Source: Cardiocondyla obscurior (taxonomy: Eukaryota; Arthropoda; Insecta; Hymenoptera; Formicidae). Taken from it: a stretch of 64,000 nucleotides of DNA. Position numbers and translations under genes: made by a program. Where the stretch lies: the NCBI RefSeq assembly GCF_019399895.1, contig NC_091870.1, positions 3,492,001 to 3,556,000 of the forward strand, given 5' to 3'. The notes under the pieces were generated by a model. The model saw nothing but the letters and a program-made list of their open reading frames with translations. It did not search any database and was not told the DNA's origin. Shown here in pieces: positions 37,901 to 51,946 of the stretch. Position 1 is the first letter of the stretch, and every line of letters begins with the position of its first letter.

Positions 37901-40900
37901 CGTTCCAGGAATGTAAGTTTATATAGCTCGTAAAGATACATAAAGTGGCGTTGTGTCTAGAAACTTGTACTCGGCGCGTTCGAGCACGCCATTACGTTAA
38001 CGCCACGCAGTCTCGTAAATGTTTAGTTAATTTATTATGTGACTCAACGCTGCTCTCGCATCTCGGACGTGTCAATCATTAATTACGCTACGATTTCAAG
38101 GCCAGGCGGAAATGGGTGTGTTACCATCATTCGACAGCTTTCGTTTATCGCTGTCTAGCCTTCATCTTACGTAAGACGGATATAACGACGTGCCGGTGAC
38201 ATGCAATCGATAGAATTCACCCTTGAAAGCTAATGCACTTGCGTTTCAACGAATCGCATTGGATACGTAAAGAAATAATTACAAATTCAGATCGTCGGTT
38301 ATCAATCCGTTCGTTCGGCATTAATAAAAATTAATATTTGCGTGACGCGTGACTTAAGTTCCAGCTGTCTCGAAGTTTATCTCGTTTCACACATATATCA
38401 CCTGTACGTAATTCAAAGATTAAATACAATAGAACTTAGAAGAAGAAAAAGAAAAACATTTAGCACACGCTATTAGAGAAACAATTGTAATTCGAGGTGG
38501 AGTAATAAAGTCTATGAGGCGAACCACATTTTACGCGAAATACGGGCAAGTTCGCGCGCACAAGACTTGGAATTTCGATTTCGATCTTGACGGCAACTGC
38601 GAGAATGTCGATGACCGGCCGTCTGTGTTAGGTACGATTACCTTGACTCAACTGCACGCGCATTAATTACCGGTGACTGCCTACTCGCGCATTCTCTCTT
38701 ACGGCGTATTTCCCTGACCTAGATTATTCCCTTTTCAGCGTTCGCATAATGCTGAAAGATACGTGATTGATTGTATCGAAAAATACTCCGAATTCGATAA
38801 ACACGTTAGTAGTTAGCGAGCACCATAAAAAAAAAAAAAAAAAAAAAAAAAACTACGCTAATGAGATTAAATTACTATACATATAATTATTATATGTATA
38901 TCGTGAAATTATATAACGTTGTTGACCTAATAATATTTTAATAAAAATCTCTGCTAAACCTGCCGGCCGACTTTCGTCGATAAATATTCATTCTAAGATT
39001 TAACTTGGCTTAATCAGACTTTATCGATGTATCATTAATAATGCGTCCTCACGATCTTGTGAAGCAAGAGAATGTGTAAAAGTACACAATCTTTTATTCA
39101 GTATTATAAATACGACTGTCCGTCTCCGAGTCTTTCGTTGATAATGGAAAGGCATTGCGTATTAGATAAATGCTTGCAACTTAAGAAGAAGAGTTTTAAC
39201 ATTTAACTCTGACGTTTGTGCATAATATATGTACTGTAGCATAGAAAGAAAAATCAGTTAAAAATAACAGAGCTACTCACCGACTGCAGGTTTTTAGAAA
39301 TGAAAACTATGTAGACGCAACAAGTTCCCATCTGATATATCAACAGGAAGACGTTTATGATATGTCTGCGAATAAAAGGAAAAGAAAAAAAAAAGAACGT
39401 AAGATTTTCATAATAGAGACGTAATTAAAAAATTGCGACTACGATGTCTAAATACAATCTCATCATTTCAATTAGAATATATCGCAGGATATTAATGATA
39501 TAAAATTGCATTTATTATCGCGTTTAGTAATCAAGCGGAGCTATTTTTGTCAGTGAAATGCGAGAGACTAATATAAAACTCGAGCTCAGTGTACTTACAT
39601 AGAAGCTTTAGAGAAACGTCTAAGAAACATCGGTCCGTCAAGCAGAGCGGCTTCCGCGGTTGCCGGATACGACAACGACGGCACCCTTTTCCTCTTGCAC
39701 AGTTCGTATTCCGAACGAATGAGAATTCGCATGCAATATATGCAAAGGAGCCCAATAATGATAGTAGCTATCACACCGACGATGTATCCAGCATTGTCGA
39801 AAGCCTTTGGCATCGCGAGTATCCCGGTACCTAAGCTCCCCTTCAGCAAATGAAGCATAGTTTCTGCATTGCTAAAAATATATTTTATTTTAAAAAAATC
39901 GTCCACTTATTAAATTCGTAATTGTATTAAAACAGTTAAATTAAATAGATAATTAATAGGAATCTCTCCCGTTGGCAATTTCACGGCGACAAGATTTTAG
40001 TATAGATTATGACAAGTCTGTATTCCACATTTTCATCAACAAGTCACCAGAAGTAATTTTACCGAGTCTTTCAATCTGATTAATTAGAAAATTGCGCTAA
40101 TAAGGCAACTGGTGCACATGTGAGGAAAACGTCATTTCGCGACAGGAGATAATATACAAATTACGTAATATTCTTGGTCACCTTGAATGACAAGACGTTT
40201 CGTTTTTCATTTCGATTATCTCGTCAATAAATCGCGAATAATATTTTTTAAAACTTTGATTTAATCATGTCGATTCAATATACGAGGAAATTAGTTGGAT
40301 TTTGTACAATTTTTATTTATTAAAAGGATTTAGCAAGTATAGAAAAATTATCGGCTGATTTATCGTGAAATCAATTTAAATAACAAAATAATAGAATAAG
40401 ATATCTTATCGATATCTGTAATCGAAAATGCTACCTTTTCGATTGTATCGTATTTGTTTTTTATCTTTGAAATTATGAAATACATCACATTAACTTTCTA
40501 GTTATCGCGTAATGAGATAAAGCCAAATATTTAAAAGGCATCCGTTCAACTTTTGACGTAGCTCTAACAATTCTATTATTTTTAATACAATTACGTTAAT
40601 TTCATTATTACACGCGGCAGTTTTTATGTTGTTATCTTTTCCACTCGTTACATTATTACCGCGTCATAAAATAAATCATCACAAAACGTATTTTAATTGC
40701 AAAACGTACGTAGTCGGATGTTCCACCACTCTGTAATCATACGGTTCGTAATCATTTTCCTGCTTTTGTGTACTCTTCTTTTCCTCGAGTTCGAGAACGT
40801 AAATGCCGTCACTCTTCTCGTTCGTTCCGTACCTGTAATAATTAACGTTAACAGTTAACTACTGCATTGTAAAAAAATACGCGAATATTTAAATGCTTGA

Positions 40901-43900
40901 GAAACAACGACAACGAAAGATTTATTTCGTCCTTATTTTTACGACATTTTTTGGATACTCACCCATGATGCTCCTTAGACGAGGAAGACTTTTTTAGATC
41001 TTGCAGAGCATTCTGTAAAAAGAAATAATAGATATGTAGATAAAACTGAAGGAAAAAAAAAAATAAAAAATTGCTATGTGAATATTACTGAAATACTTCG
41101 AAATGGCCGCGTTTTTATGCATTTTTTACGGTATTATTATTCGCGCGATATACATCGGATTTGCAGTAATTGGTTAGTTCTCGCGTGGAACAAATTTACG
41201 GTAGACCTTGATGCCGCAATTTAATTCCGAAGAAAAACTTGATTAACACAACATGAGAATGTATAATGTTACGAAAATTTCTTTAACGATTATTAAACAT
41301 AAATCCCACACGGCTGCACATTGATTTATCGCTCGGAAACAAATACACAATCGCTTGTTTTTGAATTATCCTGTAATATTCCGTGCCTGCAGCTGTTGCG
41401 ATATGAATGGTTATAGATAGCAATTTATAAGGAAGTTTCGTCCGGCTTTTTCCGTCAAGTCCAATTGAATCGGCTATCTAATATATTAGCATACTAATAT
41501 CGTTCTATTTCTATTGTGATATATAAAGAATTTTCTTTTTTTCCCGGCGATCTTCCGCGCGGAATCGTTGCTTCGTTTCGTTGCGACGAATTAGATTTCC
41601 AGACTTCGAGCAAAGCGGGGCGATTTTTTTTGCTTACGTTATAACAAATTTGGTTAATAAAAACAGTAAACGGTTTAAGGAATTGATCGGCCATTTCTTT
41701 TTTTAATGTAGATAATAGCGCGGCATGCAAATTGCAGCTTAAAGACAATCTTCTAGTGATCTTAAGACAGAAATTGTCGACGGACGGCTGCATAATTCCT
41801 CGCGATTTATACATCTCGACGTGCAGTTAAGCCGTAATACAGCAAATGCAGGAAATTTTCTTGTACCGTGTAAACGTACAAATTGCATAATGCGCGGACA
41901 TGACCATTTAATACGTCCTTCATAATGATACCACGCCCACAAGCGTAATGATATGCGTCGTTAACGATACGCGCGATTTATATCGAGCAGTGGATTCTTC
42001 TGCAGGTTTGAAGGTATCGACTTGGCTAAAAAGCGAACGCAGTTTTATTCTATTCGAAAACACGCGGCTAACAATTTGTCGCTAAATATAATGCGTTTGC
42101 CTTTACAGATTTTTCGTTTTTTTTTTTTTCCTTGCCGGCGTCTCGAGATTTATATTTTCCCTTTTTTTTTTCATCTGCATTTTTCGATAGAAATGTACCT
42201 TAGTTATCCGAACAATTCGACGCGAGTAGAAAAATTAATGGTCGTTACCACCGTGCCAAACTGATGACTTCAATATTCGCAGAAAAGAAAGCGCGATTAT
42301 CTTGTTACACATTATTTACGTTAGCAATGACTGCTAAGAAAAGTACTAACTTCTACGGCAAATACGCGATCGTTCGGCGTGCCGAAGTCCTCGTGTGTTT
42401 CTTCGTAAAAAAGATTACGTGTTTGCACACATGCCAATTAGCGATAAATTATTTAAACAAGATTACAAATACACCTTTATTTTAATCGATCTTGCACGCT
42501 TTGCTCGCTCGCCCGGTGGTTGACTCGTTACGCGAACGTGCGCGTTCTGCGATGCCCGATTAATGATTAGACTTAATGAGTTCGATTGTGCAAGCATCAA
42601 CAAAAAAAAAATCGGCATTGCACACAGCCGTAAACATTCCGCCTATCTTTCCCGGCGTGAAGTGTGTAAATTTCTTTATCAACACTTTTGTTAGATCCAG
42701 TTATTTGCGATATTATAAGATTTCATATCTTTCGTATTATACTTGGGGAATCTCTGATATAATTCCAATGACTCTCGCGTGTATTGACTTTTTGACTTGC
42801 TTTTTAACGCTCGCGGAACACCCGTTCTCGTTCATTATCGTCGACAAATAGCTCATCTATGCGATATCAAAGCGGAATTCTTTTCAGCGCTTTCGGTAAT
42901 TTATGCGACATTGCTGAATCCGCGCCCCGTTTTACCATGATTCATATTAACCTGCACAGAAGTTGGAAATGAAAATTCGAAGGAACGTAGAAAGCTCGTT
43001 ATTACAGAGCTGCAAATTGATCCAGAAATAAACTTGTGAATTGCTCTTAAATAATTTCCGCTGAGTGTAAATTAATTTAGATTTTAATTAAAATGTACGT
43101 TTAAATTTTTATTTCCACTCGCAGGTAGGTCTTTTATGTATAATATATATATCTTTATTTCGTTAAGGAACATTAAACAACTTAATAGCACCCGCAAGAT
43201 CAAAGAATTAATGACGCGTACAACGAATATTAAAAAATGTAACGCGCATATTAACACGTAAATTTTATTAACTCTGCGCTGTTAATTAGCAGCCCGCGGC
43301 GAGTCAATGATAACTGCCATAATGCAATTATTAACATAGACGTTTGGAAGTAACTATGGGGTGTTACCGGTTGCTATATATGTATATATATCAAAGAAGA
43401 TTATGCCATTAGGTTTCTCGATATCGAACAAGATTAGGCGTGGAAGAAAACCGGCGGAATATTACGGAGCTCAGAAAAATTCCGTGATTAGCGGCACGCT
43501 CTACTAGGCGTGCTAATTGTTCGTGCCGCAGAATACGAGTTGAGAAATACCGTGGATGTCTTTGTCACGGGCAGAAATGCCAAGAGTACTAATAAAAAAA
43601 ATTAGCTGTTTTTTTTTTCTTTTTTTATTGCACTGTAAACGTTATTATTTGCTATCTCGGCCGTAATACGTTTGAACGATGGTCCCGCAAATACTAAGTA
43701 TTCAAAGTTGACAATGTTTACCGTTAGATTTAACGAATTCAGTCCGAGGGTGATTAAAGATCGGCGAAATAACGGCGGCGAAAGGTTGGAATGGTCAATG
43801 TGAAAATGTAAAACGTGGCAAACATTCTTGATCAATGATAATCGCGGTTAATTAATAATGAGGTTTACGTTGAAGTGTGACATAACGCGCGATACCGTGC

Positions 43901-46900
43901 GATTTGTTATAATAAAATATAGCAAAATACGATTAAATTAAATTTAGAAAAAAAATCACTTTTTCTTTTTTTTTTTTTTTTCAACATTTTTGTTCCGACT
44001 TTTTTAATTCGTAAATTTTATATTAATATCGTTTTATGTTTGAAAATTGATTCCACGGTGTCTTTAGATTGTCTAGTTTTCAAATAATTAATTTATAGAT
44101 TCTTTCTGATTTTTTTACCATTTTTTGTTACACGTACAGGTGTCCAAGAAAGATCTAAACTCTTCAATTGCAATACATAAATACATATTAAACTCATACG
44201 ACATATAAATAGATATATTTTTTTAGATTTACGCATCTTTAATTTTGTTATTGATACATTGTGTAAAATTTAACGTCATAGTTTATTCGGAATCTCTCTA
44301 ATTTAAAAAACGGCGATAATTGTGTGAAAGGAAATATTTTATAAGCTCGAGTGCTTTTAATCTTTGAATATCCGTCCGTAGTCAACAACAGTACTTGTAC
44401 TTATCAGAATATTCTTGACACAATCTTAAATCATCGCACCGCACAAGGGTACAAAGGTTTTACAAAAAGGTATGTGTTTTCGCTCATAGTCACCTCGGCT
44501 ATCACGGAAATACTTCAAGTACGTCATAATAATTTATCGCGTTACGTCCGTATCCAGAATAATAACGTTTCCACGATATTTCAAATTTTATACAATGTTT
44601 ATACAACGTAGAAAAAGAAAAAAATTTATTTCCGCGTCCAATTACTCGGTAGCGCTTCAAATTACACTGTAATTTTCACATATTCGCGAGAATCGTATTT
44701 TTCTTTTTTTTTTAATTTTTCAAGTCTTTATAATTGCAGTTCAGAAATGTTAAAAGATTAAAAAAAAAAAATTAGAGGATTTCGTGAAAATTAACGGCGA
44801 GTTTCAACGTGTGACAAATTACTTGCAAAAATAATGCTTATTTATATCGTAAACGACGCCTACATCTTTTGATAAAAGATGCTTTGTCGAAATTGTGTTA
44901 TCTCATTTAATGTCAATCATCCACGCGGCATTACCTCATCAAAGCTTGCGCGTGTTGTTCGGTCGAACGCGCCGGAAAATTGCGATTTATTATCGGGACA
45001 ATCACACTTTCGACTTGCAGTTTATCGCGCAATCGCGACGTTTATCATAACACTCGAATCCGAATCAATTTTTCGTATTATTTTCACATAATTCCTATGA
45101 TTTACGCGCGAGTCACTCGACTCGCGGCGTTTATACGCGAATTCAATTTACTTCTAGTTTGAAAATTCACCGTTTCCTCATAATTATCGCAATTAAGGCA
45201 TTACGCCTCGGGATGTTGAGATCATTCCAATACCATTACGCGATTGCAAGTCGGGAACAATTGTGATCGAAGGATTTCCGAGGATTAGCAATTCAAAGCG
45301 CGTGCGATATACATTTTCCGCGGATAAGCGTGTCTGCGGGACGGACAATGGTGAAACAAACGGCGGCAAGTGGAACATACGCTAGCAGCGGTTACACAAT
45401 CGTTATCGTAGATGCGGAATGCGTTAAAAGAAAAATAGTGTGTGGCGGAAGAAATAAATATCAAAGAGCGCCGCTCCGGAAAGTTTTGCGGCGTAAAAAC
45501 GCTGCTTTGATCGCCGATAATTAGCGATTTTTCGCGTTTCACGGCGCGGCAATTAAGCTAACGACCGTAAGTGACGTTCGGCGACGTACGCTCACGCACT
45601 TCCGCCGGAAGGCAAAAAGAGCCGAGGGCGCGTGCCGATTTTAAACGTCTCTGCGACAGGCATAACAATCACGCGGACGTGTTCTCGTATACGCGCGACG
45701 TTCCTTACGCGTATCAATCGGCCACGTGTGTCCATTACACAAACTCGGGTGCGCCGGTCGGGATTAAAAACCGGTAATCTCGAGCAGAATTTTAACCTGT
45801 CCCGAGCCGCCGACGTAATCGGTCTGCATTCTTTCCCCTCGTTTTTTTTTTTTTTTTATTTTGTCGCACATTTTCAAGTTTTAAGGTCACCGTATCGCTT
45901 TTACGATACGCGGCCGCTCGCGAAAATACGCGCGAAGAGAGGGAAATTCTTTCATAATGCACGCGACTTAATTATTCGCGGCGAAACACGTTGGAGCCCG
46001 AGCGCCTTATCAACGCAAGGACATTTTCGGTAGCGCGGTAAAGTAATCCGCCGCGAGATTGTTATCGCGGTAAGACGCGGTGTCTAGAATCAGTGCGCCA
46101 AAGTAGATCGACAATGAGAGGTCTTAGTCGTTAATTTCAAATAATATTAATATTGTTAGTGGCGATGAGACTTATTAATTTGCAGACACGCCGTTGCAAG
46201 CCTGCGGAGGCAAATAGCGCGATTAAAAAGTATACCGCGGTACCGCGCGTTACGAAAGATTTCGACGACGAGGATAACAACCTGAAGGCGGATGCAGTTA
46301 AATTTAAGCTTCTTGACACTTTTACTTCGGTCTATTGAAACGCAACAGATAAAATAAGTACTTTATTACAGACGTGCGATAAATTTCCGGGTCAAACTCG
46401 TCTCGAGATTGAAGTCGCCGGGAGGATCCTTTATCAGCGTCGGGCGTTTAATTAAAACTTCCCTAAAATGTGCGCCGGCGGTGGAATTAACTGCGCGAGG
46501 TCCTTGAAAAGCTTACGCCGACCGGCATTATCGAGGGAAAGGCGCAAAACCTTTGGAGCACTTACAACAATTCGGATACTTTCGAATAATCGTGCGCGCT
46601 TGATCGAACAGGTATTGTACCCGGGTCGCCTTCGACAGGCGCGAAAAGAAAAAACGCGGCGGAAAAAAGACCCGGCCTGGAAAAAGAGATCGTGGGAGAA
46701 GGACATTTCGCAAAACCGAAACACCTCAGATCGGCACGGAATCGGTTCGCTCGTTTATTCGGTATTTCCGCGTTGTGTAACGATTTTAATCGACAATTAT
46801 CTACGTGTACGAGCGAGGATTTAAAAAAAAAAAAGAGAAAAAAGAAAAAAAAGGACCCTCGGTAACGAGACGTCGACGTCGTCGTTTCGCACGTCAGGAG

Positions 46901-48128
46901 CGTTTAACGCATAAGCCGATTGTCCTTCGTCGTACGCGAAAGTTTCATTCGTGCGATACCGATAGAAACTTTCCACTCTCGTGATCGGCTCATGATCGAC
47001 TTGTCGCGCAATCACGGTGCCGTCGAAAATATATCGAGCCACTGTTGCACGCAGATTTATTAATATCCTTGTTCTGCAATCGGTTAAATATAAAAAAAAT
47101 TAATAAATATATAGACAGATACGCGCGCATCACGCCGCGCGTTATACCAGCGATTTAATAATTGCCGCTTCGAACGCAGCTGCTGAATCGACGTGTATAA
47201 ACGCACGTTGTCGCTAAAGTCCGTACAAATTGCTCCATTAAGATGTCTAGTAAAATAAACATTGACAAAAAACTGAAATAATTATTTTCTCAAAATTTTT
47301 TGACGCTGACGTCGTTTACTAAATCGTTCGAATTAAATAGTGTGACACTTTTTTTTTTTTTTGCCGAATACTACGGTTAAAAACCGAATAGTATTTCGAT
47401 TAGCACGAATAATATTGTTGAAATAACAACTTATTTTTATTTTTTTTTTTAATTATTGGCGTTATCTCCCTTTTTTGCATTATGCATGCTTAGAATAATT
47501 TTTTAACGCGGAGTCATCGCTGAAAATGTAAGCGAACTTTTAAAACCTACGTCGGTTTTTAGCGGAAATAAAAAAAAAAGCTAATAATAAAAGAACGAGA
47601 TGTGACAACTGTAAGAAACGTGCCTTATTTCGCATATGAAGCTGTTCCTTTTCGCCATAAATCTAATATTATACGAGTCTCGTTACCGCGTTGCAGCTTC
47701 TTAATATTTTAAGTTTTTTAACGTTTTTAAAATTTTATAAGGTAACGTTGCTCAAATTTATCATACGTGAATCATTCTCGTGTTATAACACGAGATACTT
47801 TATAAAATTTTAAAAATAATCACGCGAAAATTATTCTATTCCACCGTACGATATTTACAAACGAAAATCATCACAGGTTATACTTTCTGCCTCTCTCGAG
47901 TCTCCTACTTAAGAATCTCGCAAATTAAATTAACAACTGCGTGCGAAAGTAATTACAGAAATATTAAGTAGTTAAAATTTCCGCATTGATCGTTGATAAA
48001 TAAACTGCGCGCGTCCGCGCAGGCTTTTTGTATTTAAAATCCATTCATAGCGAGAAATGATTTCCGAACACACAATATGCGTGCTTACTCACCGTGCTCG
48101 ATGTAAATCCCAAATTGTCGTGCGACAT
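34942..48128 (-). CDS. SLC36-family proton-coupled amino-acid transporter, gene B (complete, eight coding exons)
   Basis: The coding exons in transcript order are 48093-48128, 40963-41012, 40710-40832, 39599-39871, 39281-39365, 35894-36166, 35358-35709 and 34942-35189. They total 1440 nt and encode 479 aa, all in phase. The first exon holds only 12 codons (MSHDNLGFTSST) and is cut off by a 7.1-kb intron. Residues 1-75 are a hydrophilic cytosolic tail rich in Lys, Glu and Ser. The family core begins at EHPTTNAETMLHLLKGSLGT and runs through about 11 predicted membrane segments to a hydrophobic C-terminus. It belongs to the same SLC36 branch as gene A: the 273-, 85- and 273-nt exons are identical in length, while the 352-nt exon corresponds to two exons in gene A. 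The role is proton-linked transport of small amino acids across plasma or endolysosomal membranes; the substrate is unknown. The exon 1 assignment rests on a correct ATG, donor and phase, and is the least certain part. Confidence 0.92.
37031..37218. repeat. Foldback (long imperfect hairpin)
   Basis: A left arm (37,031-37,115) and a right arm (37,135-37,218) are inverted copies around a loop of about 19 nt. Both arms carry AAATATTCTTC, AAGCTGGA, TGCTATTAATA and AACGTC in matching order when one is reversed. Roughly four fifths of the first 57 positions match by eye, and several mismatches would be G-U pairs in RNA. It lies in gene B intron 5. It could be a foldback transposon relic or a hairpin RNA source. 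Confidence 0.75.
38827..38852. repeat. A26 homopolymer
   Basis: An uninterrupted run of 26 A residues inside gene B intron 5. No retrotransposon body is visible next to it. Confidence 0.9.
41013..48092 (-). other. Intron 1 of SLC36 gene B (7.1 kb)
   Basis: It begins GTGAGTAAG (minus strand) and ends TTTTTACAG. The part from about 41 to 44.8 kb is AT-rich. A CpG-rich part at about 45,180-47,050 is open on both strands without recognisable proteins. A nested palindrome lies at 47,724-47,817. It is a likely home for regulatory elements of gene B; that is inference. Confidence 0.75.
47724..47817. repeat. Nested palindrome
   Basis: A perfect 18-bp palindrome (CTCGTGTTATAACACGAG, 47,777-47,794) lies between two inverted arms of about 21 bp (47,724-47,744 and 47,796-47,817). 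The arms contain TTTTTAAAATTTTATAA. The arms are AT-rich, so chance cannot be excluded. Confidence 0.7.
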
Positions 48129-51100
48129 CCTGGAGAACGTGCCCTCAGCTGTCGTGTGTCACCAAAGAATTGTCGCGGGCGCGCAGCGGAGGGGGTGTCG
48201 AAGGGGTTCCAAGGGGAGGGTTTGGTATCGCGGGGGTCGCTCAGATGAAAAAACCAGGCGAGAAAGGCGAGGATGTGCGAGGTGAGCGTCGACGGGTCCA
48301 GGTGATTTAATCTCTGAAGGTTCGTTGCATTATGCGCCGCGACAGGTACGACCGCTGCAAGTCGACTGGTTCAACTTAGCGCGAAGTATTATTTATATAG
48401 CGTACCGCGCGCGGTACGTACGTGTTTATGTGTGCGAGATGTTAGGCACTCCGCGGTACCGTTTCGTATCCGTATCGTTCCGATATGCGGCGTACCGAGG
48501 GGGTGAAGGAAAAACCCCGGCGAGGTGCGCTCGCCGCTCCATTCAGCTGACCGATTAATGGGACGAGCACGTGGTCGTACCTTGGGGTGGTGCGGTCCAC
48601 GTGTCGTCGATTCGCGGGTTTTAGGGTTTGCGAACAATGCCGCCGAGGCGAGATCGTTCAAATCGCGGAGTCGAGCTGCATTTGCATTCGCACTTCTATA
48701 TTGTGCCGACACTTGACACCTGCATTTTTTTTTTCTTTTTTTTTTTCTTTAGCATATACACTAGGATAACAATAAATGCTATTCGTTCTCATGTTCGGTT
48801 AAATCTGACGATTGTAGTAGACATTGACAGGAATTTTCTACGTTTAATTTTATTTTTATTTTTTATGTATTTTTTTTTATGGAAAAGATCACATTTTAGT
48901 TTAATCGTAGTCATTGATTGGGATTTGTGCAAGGATATTGTGCGTACTTGCTGTACATTAGTCTCGCTTTATTTTGCGTTTATTCTGACAGGAATTGAAG
49001 GATTTTTTTTTTTGTCGAGATAGATAATCGTAAAAATGTAGAGATATGTTATAATATATATATTTAATATCAGTGTAATGTAAAATAAAAAGATAATATA
49101 AATTAATGTAATTGATTTTGCGATTGTAATCGTGAATAAATGATTATTAATTCTTTTTCCACTTAATTCAATCATTGAGACATAAAATAAATTTTTTTTT
49201 TGTCTCGCAAACTTAGTATTTCCATCGCGATAATAAAAGTTATTTCAGATTATTTGAAGATTCAGATAATCCTCGTATATCAAAAATGTAGGATCTGAAA
49301 CTTTATCGTGACACGATAAGTGTCACAATTAGCCAATCTTTAATTTACCAGAAGTAGATTAGATAAAGATTAAAATTTGTATTAAAGAAATAAGATTGCG
49401 TCTTGTCTCGCGAAACGATTTACCTGGCAAGTTTCATCCGAATGTCCCATCGCGAATAAATAATATTACTCTTGCTTCACGTGCGAAGCATACATCTAAA
49501 TAGCATTCGAATTGCGTAACAATTATCAATTCACGTTGACGTGGGTCTGCTTTTATGGCAGAAGGCAAATATTTGCATTCGTATCCGCTACTATTTTTAA
49601 TTTTTCCAAAAAGATACGCATCTTCCTCATATTTTTTTTTTTCCTCTTTCTTTCTTTCTTTTTTTATTTTCTAAACTTCTCAAGTAAAGTAAAAGAGAGA
49701 AAGCATGAAAATATATTCAACAGATTTAAATGCATTCAACGTAAGCACGTGAATGCAAATAGAAAAAAAAAAAAAAAATGACGTATCGATAAAACTCGTT
49801 CAGTGATCTCGAAATAAATGGTATTTTTTACTGTTATTCGTTATTACATTCAATTTTTTGGCGACGGTAACACGGGTGGTGCAAAACGACGTTCACGCTT
49901 TCAGGAATCGATACAATCGCAATTTTTATCTCCCTAAGTGTTGGCCCCGTTTAACGATAAAGATGTGCGTCGACTAAGATCTCGTTACATACCAATTTTT
50001 TTTTTTTCCTTTTTTTTTCACTTAAATAACGTAAGCAAGAATTTCGTCTCGCGAATACGTGCTAATATGATCTGACGATAATCTTTGGAGAGAAAAAATT
50101 CTCTCCCTTTTTTTTTCTTTTATTCTCATTGGGATTAAGTAAAAGCAAAATTGTAGACGATAAAAAGAGTTGGATCAATAAATCATTGCGCGTCGTACTG
50201 ACAGCTTGACATTGATATCAGATCTTAAAAAACATGCGTGCTCGTCTGACTAAAACGTGACTGGAATTTCAATAATGCCAACAACGGCGATTTAACTTAT
50301 TTGCGAGAAAAAGAAAAAACAAAATAGGGAGGAGAGGAAAGAACGGAAACAGTTATTTTCTTTGCAAATATTACTCATATTTTATTCGATAAGCCGAGGC
50401 CGAAGAGAAGAATTTATTCATTGAAATGATAATCTCGAAAACTGATATCCCAATATCTCGACGCGTTACACAATGATAGAAACGTGTGACGAACGATTCT
50501 TAGTATAAAAGAGACAAATGAAACGTGCGGAAAAATACATTGATTCGGAAACCTGCGTTTCTCCGTAGGTATCCGAAGTGGAGCACGGACGCGTCGTTCG
50601 TTTAATGCTAATTATGCGTTGCGTTGAACGTTGTGGAATGAACGGATGAATCAATGAATGTTGCACGGTTCCGAGAAATGTTTGCGCAGACATTAAAATC
50701 AAACAATTACGCTTTTCGAGGCGAATCATAAACGCCTTCGGTATTTGAAGTCGGTCATGCGTTTGGCAAAAATCACGAGTCCGTTCGAGAGAGCATGACC
50801 ATGAATCACACGTGGGTGTAGCGTGAGGTCGATGAATCTGGTTGAATCACGGCCGTCCTTATGGTCCCTCGCGGTTCACCTTCCACGCTGGGCATTGTTT
50901 CGAAAACGCAGATCATCGCCGCGCAAAAAGGAATCGCGAGAATCGCGGCGGTTACTCACCGGAACGTCGTGAAACGTTACGAAACGCGCTCTCGTCTTCA
51001 TTTCGACCTGGCTAAGTCGAGGAATACGGCGATGCACAATGTATGCCCTCCATCCAAGAATTTACATTAAATGTATTTTGTATTCGTGGGGCGAAGTATT

Positions 51101-51940
51101 TCTAAGGCAATTCGTTACGCGGGCACGCATATCCACGCACATTTCCACAACTTCGCAAAGTTATCTCTCGCAATGGACTCGGCTGAGTTCAGACAAGCGG
51201 AATCTCTTCCGCGCTAACGCTCAACTGAGTAATGAATCACTAAAACAGTATTCATAACACTGATTATAATTTTATTAGGTCATTCACACCTGCGAGCACG
51301 ACTCGGTAAATGCGCAATTATAATAAAATAATGCTGGCTTTAATCTCGCGACGTGTAATTTATAATAGAATATGTCATGGTCAACATGCACGCTCGCATG
51401 TTATCTCTCTCATATGAATTGCGTACTTAAAAAGATTGACTATTTTTTTTTCTGCGACTATACATATAAAATACGAAGTTAAAAATTTCTTGCATTAAGG
51501 ACGTTTATTTGCGTCCGTGATGTATCCCACTTGCGCTCCTGTATCTACGAAGGGACATATTATCGTGTTGTAATCAAATGTTTGAAAGTCGACGTCGCTC
51601 TAAGAATAAAAGAAATGTCTTGGATATCGACAGCATTAACAATTTTTGGCACATGTTTGATAGCTACATGTTAGCGAGTTAACATAAAAAATATCTAGCA
51701 TCTACATTCAAATATAAAAACTTTTATGTATCTCAAAATAAGAAAGAACAAAAGACGTTAAAAGAAAAAATTGAATATAAACCTTGATGCAATCAAAGTT
51801 CATTGCAAAATGCTGTAAGAGCCTTTTTTTTCACGATTACGCATACACGGATCGTATGCCTGTACACATATGTATATGAGTTACTTATGATTTAAATTCA
51901 CGTAATTTCGTGTTTTATTATAAACATTATGGAAGCGTCG
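48129..51940. other. Intergenic region upstream of SLC36 gene B
   Basis: GC-rich at about 48,130-48,720 (probable promoter area of gene B, minus strand), then AT-rich with T-runs. Another GC-richer block lies at about 50,820-51,250. No recognised coding sequence was found on either strand. Confidence 0.5.
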
Positions 51941-51946
51941 CATATA

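Larger units (their letters stand above)
36167..39280 (-). other. Intron 5 of SLC36 gene B (3.1 kb)
   Basis: It is AT-rich, with a long foldback at 37,031-37,218 and a 26-nt A-run at 38,827-38,852. No coding sequence is seen. Confidence 0.85.

Noticed and set aside
38827..38852. A26 run as the tail of a retrotransposed gene or SINE
   Set aside because: No body with an internal promoter, coding sequence or target-site duplication is visible beside it.
45180..47050. Cluster of open frames on both strands in gene B intron 1
   Set aside because: CpG-rich composition explains them; none is recognisable or has consistent splice sites.
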